A stretch of DNA of 64,000 bases from Dryococelus australis (taxonomy: Eukaryota; Arthropoda; Insecta; Phasmatodea; Phasmatidae), in the NCBI GenBank assembly GCA_029891345.1, contig CM057009.1:87591416-87655415 (forward strand), in the 5' to 3' direction. Made by a program: the position numbers and the translations under genes. Below the pieces are notes generated by a model, which ran no database searches, was not told the DNA's origin, and saw nothing but the letters and a program-made list of their open reading frames with translations. Shown one piece after another: positions 12,030-22,125 of the stretch; the first letter of the stretch is position 1, and the number at the start of each line of letters is the position of its first letter.

Positions 12030-12730
12030 AGTTAAGCAACTGCCTATGGCGCGCTGCACCCGACTATACAACGTGAAGAACTCATAAAAAAAGTAGTACT
12101 TTTTGAAAGTAAAAAAATAATCAATTAAGTGTGTATTTTTTAACAAAACTTAAGTATATTTCCATTGTGGATGCTTCAGAAAGTAGAGTTTGCAAGAAAT
12201 TCTTCATCATGGAAATAGTCATAATGTATTCTATGATTGTGTGTAAGAAAATTATAATAATAATGTAGGAAGTAATCTTTATAATTTATTTTATGTACAT
12301 CCATTTGTCAGAAACATTTACGGCCGAAACTGACTTAAATAAAGTTAATTATAAAATTGATATGATACGTTATTACTATGATTTTGTTATACATGATCAA
12401 AGTAAATATTTTTACATTTTTTCTTGAAGAAGATTTTCTTGTAAATTCTGCTTTCCGAAGCCTCCAAAATGGAAATGCGCTTAAATTTTGTTAAACATGC
12501 AGACTCTATCGCTCAAATAATTTTTTACATTTAAAAAGTATATTTTAGTAAAATATTTTATAAGGTTACAAAATATATACATTCTTCGTTTACAAAATAT
12601 ATACATTCTTCTTCCATATACAGCATAAATCACACTTTTCTGACAATTTTTTTTGTGTCTGTATTAGTTTTTTTTACGAGTTCTTCACATTGTACAGTTA
12701 GGTCCAGTGCTGCATAGGCAGTTGCTTTAC
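12030..12730. mobile_element. Hairpin-forming inverted-repeat element (MITE or foldback)
   Basis: The left arm (about 12030-12215) and right arm (about 12415-12730) are inverted copies of each other. The outer ends share AAGCAACTGCCTAT and GTGAAGAACTC in opposite orientation. Inner parts share ATTTCCATTNTGGANGCTTC and a following AAGAAAATCTTC-like block. The right arm carries an extra stretch of about 130 bp that includes a 24-bp tandem doubling (about 12573-12623). No coding frame is present. No target-site duplication is evident, so the class is uncertain. Confidence 0.72.
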
Positions 12731-13169
12731 TTCAACCTTAACTTTTGCTACACATGTGATTATGAGATCACTTCTGTTTATTCATAACAAGTATTCATAG
12801 CACAGGTGTTATTTTTACAGTTGGACTTTTCAAGACCCCTAGTGCCTCCCCCTGTAATACTCGGTATTGCAGACCTCGCTCAGTTTGATTACCTTCTGTT
12901 TAATAAGGGTTTATATTTTCCGAATGTCGATTTGTTTACACTTGAAAACCCCAATGTTTATTTTTTTTCGTAAAATTGCCTATATTTATTAATTCAGTGC
13001 CTAAATAATATTTTTATTTACAGACAATATTTTCACAGACTTTTAAATTATATTGGTTAGTGATTCTTACAATTAAAATGAACTGCCTATGGACTTAACC
13101 TAAAACTGGGTAGAAGATAATTTTCTTTCAGTGTCGGAATATATTTTATTTTGCTCGAGGTTATTCTGA

Positions 13170-14100
13170 GTGCAGTTTTCTGAACACTATTTTACACTTG
13201 TAGCAGTCGAGCAAACAGTTTCATGTTACATATCACGATTGGGCATTTATTTGAAATCACAGAAACAGTCAATTAACAGTGCTAGCATTATACATGTATC
13301 CAATTACATTGTTATGTGGAAAAGTGGGTGTATGATAAGCGACGCTCCTACACGTCCCAGAAAAGGAAGCTCCTCTCTGCAAAACAATGACTTGCGTATT
13401 TTTATCGTCATCCCAGCTCATTGCAATTTGTCCAGTACAATATGTACATGCTGTATGTGTTCCTCAAACATTGTTGACGTGACTAGTATGTCGTCGACAT
13501 ACATTCTTGCAAAACTGTGACATTCTTCCCCCGAAGTAGCGTCCAAGCTTCGGGTAAATTCTGCAACAGAAAATCCGTGTACTGCCTCGATTCAGCAGAG
13601 AATGGTACCTGCCAGTACTTGCATGTAATATCAAGCATGGTCAAATACTTGACACCCTGGTACAGACATAACACAGCTCGAGTCTGAGTAGGACATTCCC
13701 TGTCTTTGATGGTGATTCTGTTGATGCTGTGGGCATACCTTCCAGTTGATCATCAGACGTAAATATTTCCCTGCTTCTGCTAAATACTTAGCAGGTATAG
13801 GGTACAATTTCTTATGGAAAATAGCGTCGTCAATTACCTGTATCTTTACTTCATACAACCAATTCCTTCCTAGCACTTCAGACATACATGCGCTATGCTG
13901 AACAAGCATGTTGTAAAGCTGCTGCCTTTGACTGTCACTGTCATTTAGCCCCATCACTGCCACAACTGCATGGGAGATATCATCACAAATATTCGGTACA
14001 CTTTCATCAACTAGAGCCATGGACAAGTTACAAATAGGCGTGTCTCTACGCAATGACATTACAAGACTGTCTGATGTCTACCATTTCTCTGGGATTTGTA
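13170..14100 (-). pseudogene. gypsy reverse transcriptase (element 2)
   Basis: The minus strand reads, in order: FHKKLYPIPAKYLAEAGKY (about 13760-13830), just upstream of the RT; LTMLDITCKYWQVPFSAESR (13570-13650), the D..YWQIP block with the first catalytic Asp; and YVDDILVTSTMFEEHIQHV with the intact YVDD codons at 13490-13501. The following text, FCREELPFLGR, matches the FLG block. At least three frameshifts separate these blocks. The catalytic motifs are therefore conserved, but the gene is broken. Confidence 0.88.
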
Positions 14101-14366
14101 TGGTGTTAGAATCAGCCGGTGACGTAATTAACCAATCTCCAGAATTGAGTATTATACTGTATTGAGTTAGGAAGTCCGTCCCTAAAATTAAAGGCTTGAC
14201 CAGACCCCTTTGACGATTAGTACATTAGCCAACTTAGTTGAGTTTAGTCCTTCTATGGTAACAACTATCTGTCTGTTTATAACTGGACTAGCTTTTGATG
14301 TGGCACCAACTATTTTCAACTACGGAATGGGCAGTATAGGCAACCGGCCATTACAGCTCTTAAATT

Positions 14367-14669
14367 TCATTGATTTAACGTCTCATTAGCACAGCTGACT
14401 TCAGCCCCACTGTCTAATAGTGTACAAACCATAATGCCGCAAACTTTCAGTGGTACCTCAGGGCATAAAGAAACTCTAGTATTTCTTAGACATGTCTCAT
14501 CCTTGCGCAATAAGAAGTCACGTTCTGATTCATCCATGATTGGGCTCATAGAAATAGTTGAATTACCATTAGTGACACTTGTATTACCATTAGAGATTTT
14601 TACATGGTCAGCCTCCATAGTAGTATACAAATAGTTCACAATTCCTACAGGTGCCCCCTTCGAAGCCAT
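14367..14669 (-). pseudogene. gypsy aspartic protease (element 2)
   Basis: A 100-codon open frame on the minus strand ends with CTLLDSGAEVSC, the retropepsin active-site motif, complete with the catalytic Asp. The C-terminal half of the enzyme continues in other frames toward 14100 (ILGTDFL-like text appears near 14175). In a live element it would cut the polyprotein. It lies between gag and RT as expected. Confidence 0.82.
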
Positions 14670-15900
14670 CTGGATTAGTGTAGGGACACTGTTTTAACAA
14701 TCCTGTCTGGTTTAACATGTGCCTACTTACAGATATTTCTACATTGTCTCCTGGATTTTGGTTACCTTGTACATTAGGAGGTGGGAACGGTAGTGCACGC
14801 GGGTTCAGACCTTTGTTCCTGGCGAGATACCCAGTATTTGTGACATGTTTATTCTCTGATACATAATAAGTACAAACAGGCAGTGGTGAGGTCGGATTTA
14901 CATTTGAATGATTCTGCCACTGAACAGAGTTATTCTGGTTGTAACTTTCATTAGTCGCAGGTTGAAATCTGCCAATCGGATTAACAGACCATGTATTACT
15001 TTCTCTGTACAAGTTTACTTCATTAGGTGGTGAATTTGGCCTTGAACGTTCACCTGGACTTCCCCCCATCCCGCACAAGTATAAACATTACCGTTTGAAT
15101 GAATGTATGCGTTAGGTCTCAGTGATTCACTCTTAGATCTCCACGGCCTCTTTCTTTTTTGGTAACCTGGTAAAAACCTGCCACTTTGTACATTGCGGTT
15201 TGACACAAAATTCCTGTGGTTTTGGTCTGGGTATGGCATAAAGATCTCACCTTGTTCGCCTGTTTGTTTACATTCCAGGAAATTGACCCTATGATTGTTT
15301 CCCAATGCATGAGGTTCTTGTCCCTTATTAAACCTGTGTGATGGACCTTGATACAATGGTGGCAGTCTCTGTTGTGTACCTCGCTCCATTTGATGTGTCG
15401 CAGTGCACTTAGCTCATTCCATTTGGTAAATTTTAAATAGTTGTTTGAAATCAGTTAAGTTTGAAAATAACCTATCAGCCAACCTATCTTGATACCTTGG
15501 AGGAAGTTGTGCTATAATGACCTCTGCCAACTCCTCATCGCCCATAGGTGCATACAAATGTCAGGTTCGGTCTTAGTTTTCCTAGGATCGTACTTCTCCA
15601 GATGTAATTGAGCCCTCAGGTTTCCCTGAATCCTAGGATTCCAGAGCTCTTCTAACAGTAATTGCTTAAATTGCGCAAAAGTGGTTACGCCCGCCTTTTC
15701 CACCTCTCACCAATAGAGTATCATGGATTTTAGACTTAATATCATGCAAACCAACAACTCTGTTTCGCTGAGGCCAAACAACCTTGCATATTCCTCAAGC
15801 TTCTTCTGATTCGATTTTGCATTTCCCGGTTACTTCCCTTTAATTTGCTTGTGCTCTGTCTAATTCTGTTAGAGAACTTCGCAGCCTTTCTTCTACTTAG
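14608..15900 (-). pseudogene. gypsy gag, capsid and Pro/Asn-rich tail (element 2)
   Basis: Several minus-strand frames. Capsid-like text lies at 15512-15703 (TFAQFKQLLLEELWNP, then RAQLHLEKYDP, then a stretch resembling the gag retrotransposon domain). It is followed by low-complexity Asn/Gln/Pro-rich segments at 15015-15389 and 14608-15078. No clean CCHC knuckle is seen; CRNCELFVYYYGG at the very end has only two of the Cys. Frameshifts separate every segment. Confidence 0.65.
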
Positions 15901-16111
15901 TAGCTTCATCTACACGACAATCTACTTCTGAACTAACACTATTGTGATTGTGAAGTGGATTAGTTCTGATTTTTGAACTGTGTCATGCATCCGTTAACTT
16001 CCTAAACATGTTGTCTCTAATTTTCACATCATCATCAGTTAAACTTTTCACATTGTTTTCTGTTTGTTTGCGAGCTTTGCTCACCTCCACACTTAGACTA
16101 TTAAGTTGTGA

Positions 16112-16698
16112 TTAAACTTCTTTGTTTGACCCTGACAAACTTTTACTAATGTTAGTGTTTAGTTGAATGAACGTAGCCTGAAGCTCGACAAGTCTCTCGG
16201 AAAATTTGTTTTGCCTTCCTTCTATGCACTGTACTTGATTTTGCAAAGCACCTACATTTTTCCGGGTTTCCTCTCCCTGCTTTTTAGGATGAGTTACTTC
16301 ATTCATAACTGATTCCTTCATTCCTACTAAATTTGTCTCCTGCTGAACTAGTCTTGCCTCTACAACATCAAATTTAACTTGTAAGTTAGCCGTATGTTCC
16401 TCAAACATTTCGTCAAGCTTAGAATTGAATTCAGCTTTTAATTCTGTTTTTGTTCCTCGAGCTTAGCATTAAGATTGCCAAACTCAGTTTTCATACTGTT
16501 TGCATCAGCTTTCTGTTCCTTGAATAGCACATCATACTTAGCATTAAAATCTGTTTTCAAATCGGTCTTTAAACTATTGGAATCGGCATTGAGTTCCTCA
16601 AACTGATTAGTCATACAATCAAACTTAGCGTTAAGTTGCGCAGGCATTTCAAGCAAACTCATTGTTTCAGAGCCCTTTTCCTTCATTTCGCTAGCCAT
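16112..16698 (-). pseudogene. gypsy gag N-terminal coiled-coil (element 2)
   Basis: The minus-strand start at 16698 reads MASEMKEKGSETMSLLEMP, followed by heptad-rich repeats of the form LNAKFD, DFNAKYDVLFKEQKAD and NLNAKLEEQKQ. These are internal repeats of about 30-33 residues. A stop near 16438 and a frame change lead into a second coiled-coil frame at 16112-16408 that keeps the same pattern (VEARLVQQETNLVG). Long N-terminal coiled coils occur in some invertebrate gypsy gags. The start lies about 135 nt inside the primer-binding site. Confidence 0.7.
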
Positions 16699-16833
16699 GC
16701 TTTCTTTACATTTTCATTTCCGCAGTCCAATATGTGGTCATATTTTATAGCAAGCAAATAACCCAGCCTACACGTGTGCCTGTGTAAACAACAACCCAGT
16801 TTTATTCTGCCCACTAGAAAAAGTAGTTTGCTC

Positions 16834-16855
16834 GGCCACCACGTTGGGAAAGCCA
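16834..16855 (-). promoter_or_regulatory. Candidate tRNA-Lys primer-binding site of gypsy element 2
   Basis: On the minus strand this reads TGGCTTTCCCAACGTGGTGG, close to the TGGCGCCCAACGTGGGGC primer-binding site complementary to tRNA-Lys(1,2). It lies just upstream of gag. The 5' LTR should continue to the right from about 16857, but no second LTR exists in the window to confirm it. Confidence 0.55.
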
Positions 16856-16856
16856 C

Positions 16857-17924
16857 TCTTTAATATTTGCATTGAGAGAACCTTGGAGGACTGAGTAAAC
16901 AAAAATTCTTGACTTTTCTTCCAGTTTACTGGGTGAGACCTTAACTCCAAATGGGGCTAGTGCAATGTGTGGTGTAGGTATTATCTTTGGGTAACATAAC
17001 CTACTTCTCCACATCAGTGAGAAAATATTCCTTTGTAATATCTCGGGGCTCGTGGGGTTTGTTTGGATGGAATATTTTACACTCCCAATAATGCAGTATT
17101 CTCAGCAACATTGAAATAAAATATAAAACAAAGCAGCCTTGATGGGTTGGCACAGAATACACACAACGATACACATGTAGAATATTTTAGCAGGACTGAC
17201 TGTGGGGTTTTGAATTTTCATGTTTGATTACAGTTTTATGGTTTGGTTGTTTTGTATATCCACCCATAATTTTTCTGTTTCAGGTACCTTGTATTGAGAC
17301 GTGTACTCTTAGCACAAGTTTTGCATGGTCATTTTATTTGTAAAATGTCATTTGGTAAATTAGTTTTATATTTTTATCATAATATGATCATTGGACCTCA
17401 TATTTATGTACCTGAGAAACTTACTCTTACCTACCCCTTGTCACTTGATTAAGCAACCAGCAAAGCGAGTAACAATATAAACTTTGCCTGCCTTGCAAAG
17501 GTTGAAAGTCTGTGTGGTGATAAAGAACAAATTCAACACACTGCAATGAAAAGTTACTTACTAAGACACTTATCTAAATAGGAGAGCATGGTTATTAGTT
17601 TGATATTTATTCATAAACTAACATGCATTGTAGTTTAATATAACACTTTCCTCAAGAGTATAATTTTTTGTTTACAACAAGTTGATAGTATCAATATAGC
17701 TGACGTTATAATGACTACCCCAACTCATGTATGTTCATGTAAAGGAAACTTGAGGATTCCATAAAACATATGAGAATAACATTTTATGCTAGCATAAAAA
17801 AGTACAAACCAAACATAAAAAAGTACAAATTAACCAAAGAGCACGGAAAGTTCATAAAAAAGTAGTGAATATTACAAAAATTATGTGTTGCATTGTGAGT
17901 AGTAGAAAATAGATCAGCCTGGCG
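16857..17924. other. Possible 5' LTR of gypsy 2, then AT-rich sequence
   Basis: The first few hundred bases may be the 5' LTR of gypsy element 2, judged by the primer-binding site position only. The rest is AT-rich with no recognisable gene or repeat. Confidence 0.4.
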
Positions 17925-18317
17925 TAAGGGTCTGGGGGCTCAGAGCACCGGAGCCGGCCCGGCCGCCATGTTGCGATTTCATCCATCCGCTACCCTTTTT
18001 TTTTTCATTCTAAATTTCTTATTTTCCCTCAAATTAGACTAAATTTCTCCAAAAAGCTCCTTTTCTCCCCTTAAATATTTCCCTTGTTACCTTAAAATTT
18101 CCTTTTTATCCCATTTGCAATAAAAGGACCCTCCAAAATTTCCCAATTTTCCCATTGCAGGTGACCGGGATCAGTGACCTCGCAGTCAGGAGAGCAGGAT
18201 CCGTGACCTTTGAAACCAAAAATTTTAAATGCCAAAAAAGTTATATTAATAATTTTTTAAATTCTTTAAAATGTATTATTAAAAATATTATTTTAGAGAC
18301 CTAAATTTCCAGAGGTC

Positions 18318-18478
18318 ACCCTTCACCCATCTTGGTAGATAACCACCATCTTGGTAGGTGACTGGCATCTTGGTAGGTGACTGCTATCTGGGTAGGTGAA
18401 TGCTATCTTGGTAGGTGACCGACATCTTGGTGGGCGACTGCCATCTTGGTAGGCTACCACCCTCTTGGTAGATATCAC
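18318..18478. repeat. Roughly 20-bp minisatellite, left arm only
   Basis: About seven head-to-tail variants of CATCTTGGTAGGTGACTGC. The mirror position in the right arm (about 22125-22200) instead holds two GTGAGGGGAGTG blocks, so the array arose or was lost after the arms formed. Confidence 0.85.
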
Positions 18479-18479
18479 C

Positions 18480-19010
18480 CATCTACCATATTGGATGCAG
18501 GTGACCTTGACCCCATTACATTGAATGACCTTGAAATGAAAAATTCGAGAAAAATGCATAAAAGTAAGAAAGTATATTACATTACAGACTACTACTGCCA
18601 TATTGGAAGCCAGTGTCCTTGACCTACACCACATCACATTGAATGACCTTGAAAATGAAAACTTCTAGAAAAATATATAAAAGTCAGCTAGCATATTACA
18701 TTTCAGACTACACACTACTGCAATATTAGATGCAGACGACATCTACCTTGACCCTATTACCTTGAATGACCTTGGAAACAAAACTTGAGAAAAAATACAT
18801 AAGTCAGCAATCATATCACATTAGAAACTACTACTGCCATATTGGATGCAGATGACTTTGACCTTCACCCCATGACCTGGAAAAAAAAACTTGAGAAAAA
18901 TCAGTAAATTTCCACAAGTATATGATGTTACAGACTACTACCACCATAGTGGGTGCAGGTAACCTTGACCTTGATCCAATGACCTTGAAAACAAAAACTC
19001 AAAAGTCACA
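18480..19010. repeat. Roughly 110-bp tandem repeats, left arm
   Basis: About five degenerate units starting near 18497, 18608, 18730, 18848 and 18955. Each has the pattern ATTGGATGCAGGTGACCTTG, then GAATGACCTTGAAA, then GAGAAAAAT...AAGTCAGC and a TTACAGACTACTACTGCC block. Exact TGACCTTGA occurs at 18502, 18526, 18644, 18966 and 18980. Confidence 0.85.
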
Positions 19011-19039
19011 AGATACCTGCTTGCAGTAATCCTGGTACA

Positions 19040-19330
19040 GAGTTACTGAACAAGAAATGTTCTTTACCATTACAGGTCTTCACATGTCTAAGTGAACTGT
19101 TACTATGGCTGAACTGCTTACCACTCATGTAACCATACATTATGGTTGAAAGTAAATGCCTTATCACAAGTGTGACATTGATTATGATGTAATGGTTCAG
19201 GCAAAGACTCTGGTAGGCCTGTTGAAGATGTAGGTGTTGGAGCTAAAGAAGCAGATAATGGTGGCAGTGATGTTCTAGGTACCATTCCTGAAGAAGTTGA
19301 ATGCGAGAAACCATTGGCGGGCAATATCCA
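19040..19330 (-). pseudogene. Zinc-finger frame remnant, left arm
   Basis: The minus-strand frame at 19118-19336 runs LPPLSASLAPTPTSSTGLPE into QCHTCDKAFTFNHNVWLHEW, one C2H2-like finger start. After a frame change, GKQFSHSNSSLRHVKTC follows (about 19060-19110), the second half of a C2HC-type finger (F...L..H....C). Compared with the right arm, about 70 nt between the finger halves have been lost. Fingers of this kind occur both in host proteins and in transposon-encoded proteins; which applies is unknown. Confidence 0.65.
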
Positions 19331-19562
19331 CTCCACTTTATCTTAACTTGCCATGGATTACCTGACGTAGGAGATAGCCGAGACGATCCACCTTTCATGG
19401 CATCTGCTGTCAAACTAAACCTCTCAGTTGACCTCCCAACTACTTATAACATATGAGTATGCAAGCCCTATGACTTCATATTGACTTTGAATGAATCATA
19501 CTGCACCATTAATACATTGTGCATACACTGACCAGCCAGTAATCGAGTTGCCACATGATTGC

Positions 19563-19581
19563 AGCTGACCAATAACTTGAG
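19563..19581. other. Central loop of the foldback element
   Basis: Nineteen unpaired bases between inner arm ends ...CCACATGATTGC (to 19562) and GCAATCATGTGG... (from 19582). The arms adjoining it are the best-conserved part of the whole palindrome. Confidence 0.85.
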
Positions 19582-19879
19582 GCAATCATGTGGCAACTCG
19601 GTCATTGGCTGGTCAGTGTCTGAACAATGTATTAATAATGTCATACAATTGGTTCAAAGTCAATATGATGTCTTAGGGCTTTAGTACTCCTGTGTTATAA
19701 GCAGTAGGGAGATCAGCTGAGAGACTTAGTGCCATGAAATATACATTGTCTCGACTAGGTTCTACATCAGGTAATCCATGGCTAGTTACATTAAAGTGGA
19801 GTCGATACTGCCTGCAATGGTTTCTCACCATCAAATTATTCAGCTATGATGGCTACATCACTAGCATCATCTACTTCCA

Positions 19880-20140
19880 CCAATGCAGTCGATGTTACCT
19901 GCTTCTTTAGCTCCAGCACCTACATCTCTAACAGGTCCGTCTTTGCCTGAACCACTACATAGTTATCAGTGTTACTTTTGTGATGCATTTACTTTTGAAC
20001 ATACTGCATAAGGAAATGAGAGCTATAATTGTGCCAAGACATCCTGTCATATGTCAAATTTGTGTGACAAATGTGGTAAGCAGTTCAGTTGTAGCAACAG
20101 TTTACTTAGACATGCACAGACCTGTAAAGGTGAAGTGTAT
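19880..20140 (+). pseudogene. Zinc-finger frame remnant, right arm
   Basis: The plus strand reads LAPAPTSLTGPSLPEPLHSY, then CYFCDAFTFEHTA, then, after a stop at about 20008, CDKCGKQFSCSNSLLRH followed by AQTCKG. The last is a complete C-x2-C...H...C finger (C2HC spacing). The same protein text is encoded in mirror image by the left arm. The finger here is better preserved than in the left arm. No complete frame survives. Confidence 0.7.
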
Positions 20141-20219
20141 TTCTCATCAGTACCTTGGTACCAGGTTTACTACAAGCAGGTCTCTTGTGACTTTGGTACG
20201 TGTCCTCAAAGTGTAAATA

Positions 20220-21719
20220 CAGTAAAAAACCAGATATAACGCAGCTGTTGGGGGGTATAACTCAGACCTGCGTTATAGCTTTCTGCGCTATTCTGGGAAT
20301 GACTGAGTTCAGTAGCAAAAAAAGGCAGTATTCTAATGGAGCGTGGCACCTATCTGTCAAATACAGAGCAAGTGTTGTTATTTACTGCCGTAACTCGTCA
20401 AACGTTTAGCCCCTTGCTGAGAAATGTGCTGTGATGAAGGGTTACATGCATTCAAGCAAGAATAACAAAAAAATACTTGTTTTCCAGGCAAAGGATGTAT
20501 TTATTCCACCAAGGGCGGTGTTCGTTGTGAGTTGTTTGTCACACGGGTTGAAGATCCCCCGCCTCCTGCTGGGCCTGGTTGGTAGGAAGTGAGAATGAGA
20601 AAAGAATGCGGAGTCCAAAGGTCGAATGCATGCTTGCACTGCAGATGGAATCTATCAGTGCCTCACATGTTGGGAAACATTTCGCTTGCTTGTCTGATTT
20701 GCATTTTACAAAGGAAAACTAAAACAAAAAAAGCTTTTTTTATTTTGGCATGTAAAGAAAGACTGCTTTTCTGCATTAAGCCTTGTCCAAAATAGCTTTT
20801 CCGCTCTGAATTTTTTTTTTCGAAAATAGGAAGACATACTGCATAGCCAGTATATACATTATAATCACAGTGTCTAAATGATCATTATAATGGGTACGGA
20901 GAGCTACACCCCCTAGGAAATTTAGTTATAGGCCTGTAAATGACTTCGAAGCATGAATTTTGAGGCGTGCCTAACATTTCAGAATTTTTTTTTCGGAAAT
21001 AGAAAGACATACAGCATAGTTGGTATGCTGTATGTATACATACATCATAATTATAATGATTACATAGAGCTATCCCCTGTAGGAGATTGACTTGCTTGCT
21101 GCTGTTGCTCGTGCAGCTGTCCGTCGGTCGCTACAAGATTATTTTGGCAGGCGGCAGCAAGACTGCCACTGCAGTCATTACAGAACTGGTTCAATTCGTA
21201 ACAGCAGCCCGGAATTGGGAAAACATGCTGATTGATGCGATTCACGTCATGTGTTGAATTTCTATGAAATTTAGGTGGCATGTTGGCCTCTGCACTGGCA
21301 CGATGAGGCCCGGCAATGTTTATAGGAATATAAAAATTGAGTGTGGTCTACTTGAAATATTAACTATCCCGAATTTTTCATCAAATACTTCTGGCGTGGC
21401 ATATACACGCACACAGCCTTACTCGCTAATATGGTGATATAAAAATACATTTTATTTGTATATACAGAAAACCATACAATATTGGCTGTAATGAATCAGT
21501 AAAATAGATATCTGCGCTGGAAGGAGGGAGAACGCACGCCCGCATTCTCCGCTTCATCCATCAATGTCCCCGACTCACGACCACCCGCCGATAGACCACA
21601 CATCTACCTGACTGCATAATTTCCCCTTATTTATTTATTTAAGGCGGGGGGACACAAATTGCCCCGCGGTATAACCGAATCAGCGGTATACCAGGCCGCG
21701 GTATTCCGGGTTTCCACTG
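20220..21719. mobile_element. pogo/Tigger-like non-autonomous DNA transposon
   Basis: Bounded by TA at 20218-20219 and 21720-21721. Terminal inverted repeats are CAGTAAAAAACCAGATATAA on the left and, read from the right on the minus strand, CAGTGGAAACCCGGAATACC. Both continue into further GNGGTATAAC-type repeats near each end. This is the CAGT...CCNGNTATA start typical of pogo/Tigger (Tc1/mariner superfamily) elements. No transposase frame is recognisable in 1.5 kb. It splits the right arm of the foldback element and is therefore younger. Confidence 0.8.
20808..21095. repeat. Two-copy direct repeat inside the pogo-like element
   Basis: The segment GAATTTTTTTTTCG, then GACATACNGCATAG, then CCCCCTAGGAAATT-like text at about 20808-20925 recurs in diverged form at about 20980-21095. 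The offset is about 172 bp. Confidence 0.7.
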
Positions 21720-21739
21720 TACCTACATAAACTGCCCTT

Positions 21740-22125
21740 TACAGTGTGTCAAGGTCACCTGCATCCAAGATAATAGTAGCCAGTAATGTAATATGCTTGC
21801 TGACTTTTGTGCTTTTTTCTCGAGTTTTTGTTTTCAAGGTCATGGGGTCAAGTTCAGGGTCACCTTCATCCAACATGGTGGTAGTAGTCAGTAACGTCAT
21901 ATGCTTGCTGACTTTTATGTATTTTTTCTCAAGGTTTTCTTTCCAAGGTCATGGAGTCAAGGTCACGGTCACCTGCACCCACTATGGCAGTAGTCTGTAA
22001 TGTAGTATGCTTGGTGACTTTTGTGTATTTTTTTTCAGGTTTTGGTTTTCAAGGCCATGGGGTCAAGGTTAAGGTCATCTGCTTCCAATATGGTGGTAGT
22101 AGTCTCTAATATAATATTGTTGCTG
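21740..22125. repeat. Roughly 110-bp tandem repeats, right arm
   Basis: About four units, inverted relative to the left-arm array, starting near 21746, 21859, 21966 and 22070. TCAAGGTCA occurs exactly at 21749, 21834 and 21957. Unit text includes AATATGCTTGCTGACTTTTG and CAAGGTCATGGGGTCAAG. Confidence 0.85.

Larger units (their letters stand above)
13130..16856 (-). mobile_element. Ty3/gypsy retrotransposon 2, 3'-truncated
   Basis: Minus-strand element with gag at the right, then protease, then RT, ending within the RT region near 13130-13170. RNase H, integrase and the 3' LTR are missing. A candidate primer-binding site lies at 16834-16855. It belongs to a different lineage from element 1: the gag here is long and coiled-coil, and the protease has a clear DSGA. 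The truncation point lies about 400 bp from the hairpin element at 12030-12730. Confidence 0.85.
17925..19562 (+). repeat. Left arm of the foldback element
   Basis: Order from outside to loop: GC-rich end with a GCCGCCATG block, AT-rich spacer, a CTCGCAGTCAGGAGAGCAGG block (18179-18198), roughly 20-bp repeats, roughly 110-bp repeats, zinc-finger remnant, then the inner palindrome. This is the mirror of the right arm apart from the 20-bp repeats, which have no clear partner there. Confidence 0.85.

Noticed and set aside
18318..19010. Possible CRISPR-like array
   Set aside because: The repeats are adjacent, degenerate and without unique spacers; this is eukaryotic minisatellite DNA in a transposon arm.
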